Source: Candidatus Gastranaerophilales bacterium
Lineage (GTDB): Bacteria > Cyanobacteriota > Vampirovibrionia > Gastranaerophilales > Gastranaerophilaceae
Assembly: GCA_944322855.1 (NCBI GenBank)
Contig: CALUQG010000001.1
Span: 62,001-126,000 of the forward strand
DNA: 64,000 nt
Direction: 5' to 3'
Both the position numbers and the translations under genes were made by a program. Shown one piece after another: positions 59,587 through 64,000 of the stretch (within the stretch, counting starts at the first letter, position 1; every line of letters begins with the position of its first letter). The notes under the pieces were generated by a model, which made no database searches, had not been told where the DNA came from, and saw only the letters and a program-made list of their open reading frames with translations.

Positions 59587-61596
59587 GTGAGTCAATTGAC
59601 GGAATGTACAGAAGAAAAACTGGATTTATCAAAAAATGCCATCAAAGTATTAGAAAAAAGATATCTGAAAAGAGACGCTCAGGGTAATCCAACAGAAACT
59701 CCAAAAGATTTGTTTTTGAGAGTTGCATCTACTTTGGCAGACGCTGATAAAAAGTTTGGTGCATCACAGCAGGAAGTTGATGCAACAACAAAAGAATTTT
59801 ATGATTTTATTACAAAACGCTATTTTATGCCGAATTCTCCTACATTAATGAATGCAGGCAGAGAGCTGGGTCAGCTTGCAGCTTGTTTTGTTCTGCCGGT
59901 AGAAGATTCTCTTGAAGGTATTTTTGAAACAGTAAAAAATACTGCTCTGATACACAAATCAGGCGGTGGTACAGGTTTTTCATTCTCAAGATTGAGACCT
60001 AAAAATGATGTAGTGCGTTCTACAATGGGTGTTTCTTCAGGCCCTGTAAGCTTTATGGAAGTTTTTAATGCTGCAACGGAAGCGGTAAAACAAGGCGGTA
60101 CCAGACGCGGTGCAAATATGGGTATTTTAAGAATTGACCATCCGGACATTCTTGAATTTATCAACTGCAAATCTGATAACAACAAATTAAATAACTTTAA
60201 TATTTCTGTTGCGGTTACTGACAAATTTATGGAAGCATTAAAAGCAGGAACTGACTATGAACTCATTCATCCAAGAACAAAACAGCCTGTGGGTAAGTTG
60301 AATGCAAAAGCTGTGTTTGACTTAATTGTTGAAGGTGCCTGGAAAAACGGTGAACCGGGTATTATCTTTATTGATCATATGAATTATGACAACCCTACAC
60401 CTTTAATCGGTGAAATTGAATCAACAAATCCATGCGGAGAAGTTCCTCTTCTTCCTTATGAAGCTTGCAACCTCGGTTCTATAAACCTCGGACTTATGCT
60501 CAAAGGTGAAAAAGGAAACTATAGTGTTGATTGGGATAAGCTTGCAAAAACTACAAGAACAGCTATACATTTTCTTGATAATGTTATTGCAATCAATAAC
60601 TATCCGCTTCCTCAAATTTCTGAAATGGTTCAAAACAACAGAAAAATCGGTCTTGGTGTAATGGGCTGGGCAGACATGCTTATGAAGATGGGCATTGCTT
60701 ATAACTCTGAAGAAGGAACAAAACTTGCTTCTCAAATTATGGAGTTTATTGATTACCAGTCAAAACTTGAATCCATTGAACTTTCAAAATCAAGAGGTCG
60801 TTTCGGAAACTTTAAAGGCAGTGTTTATGACGGTATATTCAAAGACGGAAAACCATTCTTGACATATAAATACCAGGGAAAATCAGCAGGCATTATCACT
60901 GATGAAATGTGGGAAGAAATGGATGCTGAAATCGCAAAACACGGTATCAGAAATGCAACAACAACTTGTATTGCTCCAACAGGTACAATATCAATGATTG
61001 CAGGTGCGTCTGGAGGTGTTGAACCGTTGTTCGGGCTGGTATTTATCAGAGACGTTATGGACGGTACAAAACTTGTTGAAGTCAATCCGATTTTTGAAGA
61101 ATATGCAAAAGATCACGGCTTCTATTCAGAAGAATTGATGACAAAAATTTCGATTGACGGAACTCTTGCTCATTGTGACAACGTTCCTGCTGAAGCTAAG
61201 AAAATATTTGTATGTGCGCATGACGTATCTCCATACTGGCATGTAAAAATGCAGGCTGCATTCCAGCTTCATACAGATAATGCTGTTTCTAAAACAGTAA
61301 ACTTTGAAGAAAATGCAACAAAACAGGATGTAGCTGATTCTTATCTGCTTGCTTATGAAAACAATCTGAAAGGCATCACTGTTTATCGTAACAACTCAAG
61401 ACAATTCCAGCCAATGAATCTTGAGAAAAAAGAAGACAAAAAAATGCCTGAAATTAAAGCTATTGAACCTAAAACAGACCTGCCGGAAGCACAACATGAA
61501 GGCGAAGAACATAAATGCCCTGAGTGCGGTGCGGTATTAGGCTATGGTGAAGGCTGCTTTATCTGCTTAAATTGCGGTTATTCAGGTTGTTCATAG
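59587..61596 (+). CDS. nrdJ: Class II (adenosylcobalamin-dependent) ribonucleotide reductase
   Basis: 669 aa from a GTG start with GGGGAG 9 bases upstream. 'FMPNSPTLMNAGRELGQLAA' and the following Cys in 'ACFVLPVEDS', 'NPCGEVPLLPYEACNLGSIN' (radical Cys and Asn/Glu) and 'TTTCIAPTGTISMIAGASGG' mark the catalytic barrel. The C terminus is a zinc ribbon 'CPECGAVLGYGEGC' plus 'CLNCGYSGC'. The enzyme makes dNTP precursors with B12 as radical source. The TSCPD domain common at the end of this class is absent; a separate TSCPD protein is at 693-968. A terminator follows. Confidence 0.96.
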   Translation: MSQLTECTEEKLDLSKNAIKVLEKRYLKRDAQGNPTETPKDLFLRVASTLADADKKFGASQQEVDATTKEFYDFITKRYFMPNSPTLMNAGRELGQLAACFVLPVEDSLEGIFETVKNTALIHKSGGGTGFSFSRLRPKNDVVRSTMGVSSGPVSFMEVFNAATEAVKQGGTRRGANMGILRIDHPDILEFINCKSDNNKLNNFNISVAVTDKFMEALKAGTDYELIHPRTKQPVGKLNAKAVFDLIVEGAWKNGEPGIIFIDHMNYDNPTPLIGEIESTNPCGEVPLLPYEACNLGSINLGLMLKGEKGNYSVDWDKLAKTTRTAIHFLDNVIAINNYPLPQISEMVQNNRKIGLGVMGWADMLMKMGIAYNSEEGTKLASQIMEFIDYQSKLESIELSKSRGRFGNFKGSVYDGIFKDGKPFLTYKYQGKSAGIITDEMWEEMDAEIAKHGIRNATTTCIAPTGTISMIAGASGGVEPLFGLVFIRDVMDGTKLVEVNPIFEEYAKDHGFYSEELMTKISIDGTLAHCDNVPAEAKKIFVCAHDVSPYWHVKMQAAFQLHTDNAVSKTVNFEENATKQDVADSYLLAYENNLKGITVYRNNSRQFQPMNLEKKEDKKMPEIKAIEPKTDLPEAQHEGEEHKCPECGAVLGYGEGCFICLNCGYSGCS

Positions 61597-61617
61597 AAAA
61601 AACATTTAAATAACCGG

Positions 61618-61645
61618 AAAGGATGCATTAAAACATGCATCCTTT
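61618..61645 (+). terminator. Terminator of nrdJ
   Basis: An 11-bp perfect stem (61618-61628 with 61635-61645) with a 6-base loop and T-run, 21 bases after the stop. Confidence 0.88.
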
Positions 61646-61771
61646 TTATTTTATTTAAAATGGATTTTAATTTTAATATTAATGCTATAATAAAATTTTT
61701 TTATAACAATATATGAAAATTAAAACAAATAAAATTGACATCGAATTTTGTCAAAAGTAAAATCATGAAAA

Positions 61772-61955
61772 AGAAGGAAATGGGATGAAACTCCCCAGCT
61801 GAGCCGCAGCCGTATAGCCGGAACGCTTCTTTAAACCGCAAGTCGGAAACAAAACCACATTGCCTCGGGATTTAGGCAGGGGAATATATTAAAGTCAAAA
61901 ATGTTATCCTTGTTTATCCTGAGCAAATCAGTCAGGAATTAAGAACAGGGATTTT
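61772..61955 (+). ncRNA. Cobalamin-type riboswitch
   Basis: The order of conserved elements matches Cobalamin riboswitches (RF00174 type). AAGGAAA is followed by GGGATGAAACTCCC (61782-61795, P4 hairpin), CAGCTGAGCCGCAGCCGTA (61796-61814), then AGTCGGAAAC and CCACATTGCC (61855-61864, B12-box region). A TGCCT/AGGCA hairpin (61861-61878) and GGGGAA come next. The 3' side has AGTCAGGA (61930-61937) and a final stem, ATCCTTGTT with AACAGGGAT, ending in seven T directly before the ATG at 61962. That last stem looks like a terminator or ribosome-site mask. Inference from motif order, not from a covariance search. Confidence 0.75.
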
Positions 61956-61961
61956 TTTATA

Positions 61962-62672
61962 ATGACAGCATCGCTTTCAAGAGCATCAAACAGCAAAATC
62001 GGAACCTGTCCTCATGGGCTGCCGCTGGGTGCATGCCCTATATGCAACGGAATGAGCGGCGGAGGCGGTGCTTCAAATACAAAAAAAAATAAACCGCCTG
62101 AAATGACCTGGAATGAATGTTATGCTATCGGACAGATGCTAAAAGCACAGAAGCTTGCCCGTCAGCATACACAACAAATGTTTGCTCAGCAAGACATGCA
62201 GGCTCATTTGAACAATCTTCAAATGCAAATAAATGCACTCAAGACTGCTGCTATGAATAATTTGCCAAGACCTGTTGCCAAAATGGTAGTTGTGCTTGCA
62301 GATGCTGTTTTGACTCCGGCAGCAAAAGTTTTACAGGCCGCTACTACAACTATTCAAAATATTGCAGCTGGTATATCTAAAGCAATAAATAATATAAAAC
62401 AAAAAATTGTTGATATTGCGGACAAACTAACAGCTGTGATGGGTGAAGCAAAAGCTGCTATTCAGAAGAAAATAGATGAAAAATTTAAAGATATTAAAAA
62501 GAAAATCTTTAACCTGTTTGGTCTTTCCGGTGCTGACAATGAAGAAGATGAAGAATTAAAAAGAATAGAAGAAGAAAAAAGGCTATTTGAACTTAACACA
62601 GCAAAAGAAGCACTGTTTGAACTTTTTACAGCAGATGAACAAACAGAAAAACTAAATGAAAGCGACGAATAA
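61962..62672 (+). CDS. Riboswitch-controlled hypothetical protein with CPHG...CPIC motif
   Basis: 236 aa, not recognised. Residues 15-28 are 'CPHGLPLGACPICNG', a CxH/CxxC-type metal site, followed by a Gly run ('SGGGGAS'). The middle is Gln-rich helix ('QKLARQHTQQMFAQQDMQAH'), then a weakly hydrophobic stretch ('VAKMVVVLADAVLTPAAKVL'), a long Lys/Ala amphipathic helix and an acidic tail. It is the first gene after a cobalamin riboswitch and overlaps the next gene by 1 base (TAATG). A link to B12 is therefore expected but its nature is unknown. No signal peptide. Confidence 0.85.
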   Translation: MTASLSRASNSKIGTCPHGLPLGACPICNGMSGGGGASNTKKNKPPEMTWNECYAIGQMLKAQKLARQHTQQMFAQQDMQAHLNNLQMQINALKTAAMNNLPRPVAKMVVVLADAVLTPAAKVLQAATTTIQNIAAGISKAINNIKQKIVDIADKLTAVMGEAKAAIQKKIDEKFKDIKKKIFNLFGLSGADNEEDEELKRIEEEKRLFELNTAKEALFELFTADEQTEKLNESDE

Positions 62673-64000
62673 TGAGCTCCATCAATCCGTATCAAGACAT
62701 AGAAACACGAAGACAATACAGAAATCATACAATATCCCAGCAGAAAAAGATTTCTGAAATAAAAGAAGGTGTAATAGTCAATTCCATGATAAAAGAACCG
62801 CAGAATGAACAAATGTCTGATGCAGTTCCAAGCATTGAAAATATGTATGACAACCTCGTTATACCTGATAAAACAACAAAAACAGATGTTTTTACATATA
62901 ACGACGATATCAAAGATTATGCAAAAAAACCTTTGCATAAATCATTAATGCCAATTTTTGCTTCAACTGTCGGGCTTTTTGGACTTCTTGCAGGCTCGAT
63001 GTTTGCAATGAAAAAAGCAGCGCAGTACAAAACAACCCTGAAACCGTGGCAAACTCTTCAGGAAATTACAAAGCATGTGTCAGTCAATGACGAACCTCAT
63101 CTGGCTATGCTTTTAATGATTAGAGATCCGAATTTTAGAAACATCATGGGCGCTCTTGGTGTTTTTGTTTTGAGTGCGGTAGGTTTTGTCGGAAAAAATT
63201 ATGTTGATGGAGTAAAAGAAGTCTGGGTAAGAAAAAAACAGGCAGATGTTCAAAAAGATTTGCAAGAAAAATTAATCGAAGTTGAAACAAAAAGCTTTTC
63301 AGGGAAAATGCAAATTTTGAGAAACATGCTCACAGAAAAAGCACGTGAGCTTGATACTGTTTTGCACAAAAATAACATAGGAAATGAAAATACAACTTTC
63401 AAAAAGTTTATATCTTTTAAAAATTCTGAAAAACAAAAATATCCCAATGAAAAAAACAGTACACTTCTTACTGCCGCAGGAATAACTCTAAGCAGTGCTG
63501 CTATTGGAGTTCTTGGCTGGCTTGCTTTTCGAAATCTCAGGCAGTCTGCAAAAATCTGCAATGATTTTGCCATAAAAACGCTAAAAGATTTCGGTGAAAA
63601 AATTCAAACGGCAGAAAACCCATCTGCTCTTGATTTAGAACGTTTGAAAAATACCATAGTTTCTTTAAATCTAAAAAAAGTTGAAATAGAAAACTTTTTC
63701 AAAAATGCAAAAAATCTGCCTCAAGATGAATTTGTTGCTCTAAACGGCAACAAATATAAAAGCTACAAAGATTATGTAATGCTGGAAGTTGAAAAGCTGA
63801 CTGACGAGGGGGCTGAAGCAATTGCAGGCAAACCTTCTTCCAAACCTGTTCTATTCTCATACACCGGCGATCTTTGTTCACATTTGTATAATATGATTGT
63901 CAATCCTGAAAGCCCATTGTTGAAACTTGTTTTTGCAGGCATGGCGGCAGTAACAACAATCGGATATGCCGGTTCAAAGACGGTTGAAGCTGTTAAGGAA
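62672..64000 (+). CDS. Large hypothetical membrane protein, truncated by the window end
   Basis: At least 443 codons, open to the last base of the window. The start ATG overlaps the previous stop by 1 base, so translation is coupled. The N-terminal 90 residues are polar; hydrophobic segments follow near 97-115 ('LMPIFASTVGLFGLLAGSMF'), 160-177 ('MGALGVFVLSAVGFVG'), 272-292 ('AAGITLSSAAIGVLGWLAF') and 415-435 ('LLKLVFAGMAAVTTIGYAG'). Between them are charged coiled regions of 100 residues or more ('KKQADVQKDLQEKLIEVETK'). No family was recognised. It is in the same riboswitch-controlled unit as the CPHG/CPIC gene. Confidence 0.85.
   Translation, partial: MSSINPYQDIETRRQYRNHTISQQKKISEIKEGVIVNSMIKEPQNEQMSDAVPSIENMYDNLVIPDKTTKTDVFTYNDDIKDYAKKPLHKSLMPIFASTVGLFGLLAGSMFAMKKAAQYKTTLKPWQTLQEITKHVSVNDEPHLAMLLMIRDPNFRNIMGALGVFVLSAVGFVGKNYVDGVKEVWVRKKQADVQKDLQEKLIEVETKSFSGKMQILRNMLTEKARELDTVLHKNNIGNENTTFKKFISFKNSEKQKYPNEKNSTLLTAAGITLSSAAIGVLGWLAFRNLRQSAKICNDFAIKTLKDFGEKIQTAENPSALDLERLKNTIVSLNLKKVEIENFFKNAKNLPQDEFVALNGNKYKSYKDYVMLEVEKLTDEGAEAIAGKPSSKPVLFSYTGDLCSHLYNMIVNPESPLLKLVFAGMAAVTTIGYAGSKTVEAVKE

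Noticed and set aside
1-64000. tRNA and rRNA genes
   Set aside because: The gaps were scanned by eye for T-loop and acceptor patterns and nothing convincing was found; a tRNAscan-SE run would settle it.

Overview
The window looks like a chromosomal segment of an uncultured, AT-rich, diderm bacterium. The best guess is a gut member of Candidatus Gastranaerophilales (Melainabacteria/Vampirovibrionia), a non-photosynthetic relative of cyanobacteria. The guess rests on an AsmA-like protein (outer membrane), MurJ with SpoIID but no sporulation genes, a pilin-like protein, a cyanobacterial-style HEAT-repeat protein, a class II (B12) ribonucleotide reductase and several lineage-type hypothetical proteins. 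This is inference from gene content and base composition. No rRNA or tRNA gene is visible.

Layout. 0-5.8 kb: a minus-strand run spoIID-like, murJ, tsaC, TPR protein, TSCPD protein, membrane protein. 5.9-10.8 kb: glycine-rich pilin-like protein, small proteins, DUF1858 redox protein, MBL hydrolase, radical SAM protein, MerR-like protein. 11.2-13.4 kb: gmk, YitT and YkgJ proteins. 13.4-17.1 kb: a plus-strand four-gene cassette (cupin, flavodoxin, DXS-like thiamine-diphosphate enzyme, double carboxymuconolactone decarboxylase). 17.6-22.7 kb: aroC-aroK-aroB, a hypothetical protein and the two-subunit L-serine dehydratase. 23-28 kb: AbrB-like small protein, AsmA-like protein, WG-repeat protein, GNAT-like protein and an intergenic repeat patch. 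28-37.4 kb: ruvA, bioB, murT, folC, an orphan NarL-type regulator, an orphan sugar ABC permease, peptidase T, hpt and tilS. 37.5-42.5 kb: HEAT protein, DUF2085 protein, valS and a ribbon-helix-helix protein. 42.7-48.7 kb: the cell-wall operon murF-mraY-murD-ftsW-murG. 48.9-58.5 kb: proS, rpmE, a 1 kb repeat-rich gap, smpB, ppdK, the UPF0210/ACT pair, birA and a secreted protein. 58.6-61.6 kb: rpmI-rplT divergent from nrdJ. 61.7-64 kb: a cobalamin-type riboswitch followed by two unknown genes, the second running off the window.

How the genes fit together. Peptidoglycan work dominates: MurF, MraY, MurD, FtsW, MurG, MurJ, MurT and SpoIID. The other genes cover shikimate-pathway aromatics, folate and biotin cofactors, translation (ProS, ValS, TilS, L20, L31, L35, SmpB, TsaC) and glycolytic reversal through PPDK.

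The points most worth attention are these. (1) A cobalamin riboswitch precedes a gene pair with no recognised B12 role. (2) The DXS-like enzyme keeps the thiamine-diphosphate machinery but lacks the arginines that bind the phosphate of glyceraldehyde 3-phosphate, and it sits in a redox-flavoured operon. (3) Nine genes have a TATNAT/TANNNT hexamer exactly 6-7 bases before the ATG, pointing to leaderless transcription. (4) Several palindromic intergenic repeat families recur, including a GC-rich foldable block near 51.9 kb.
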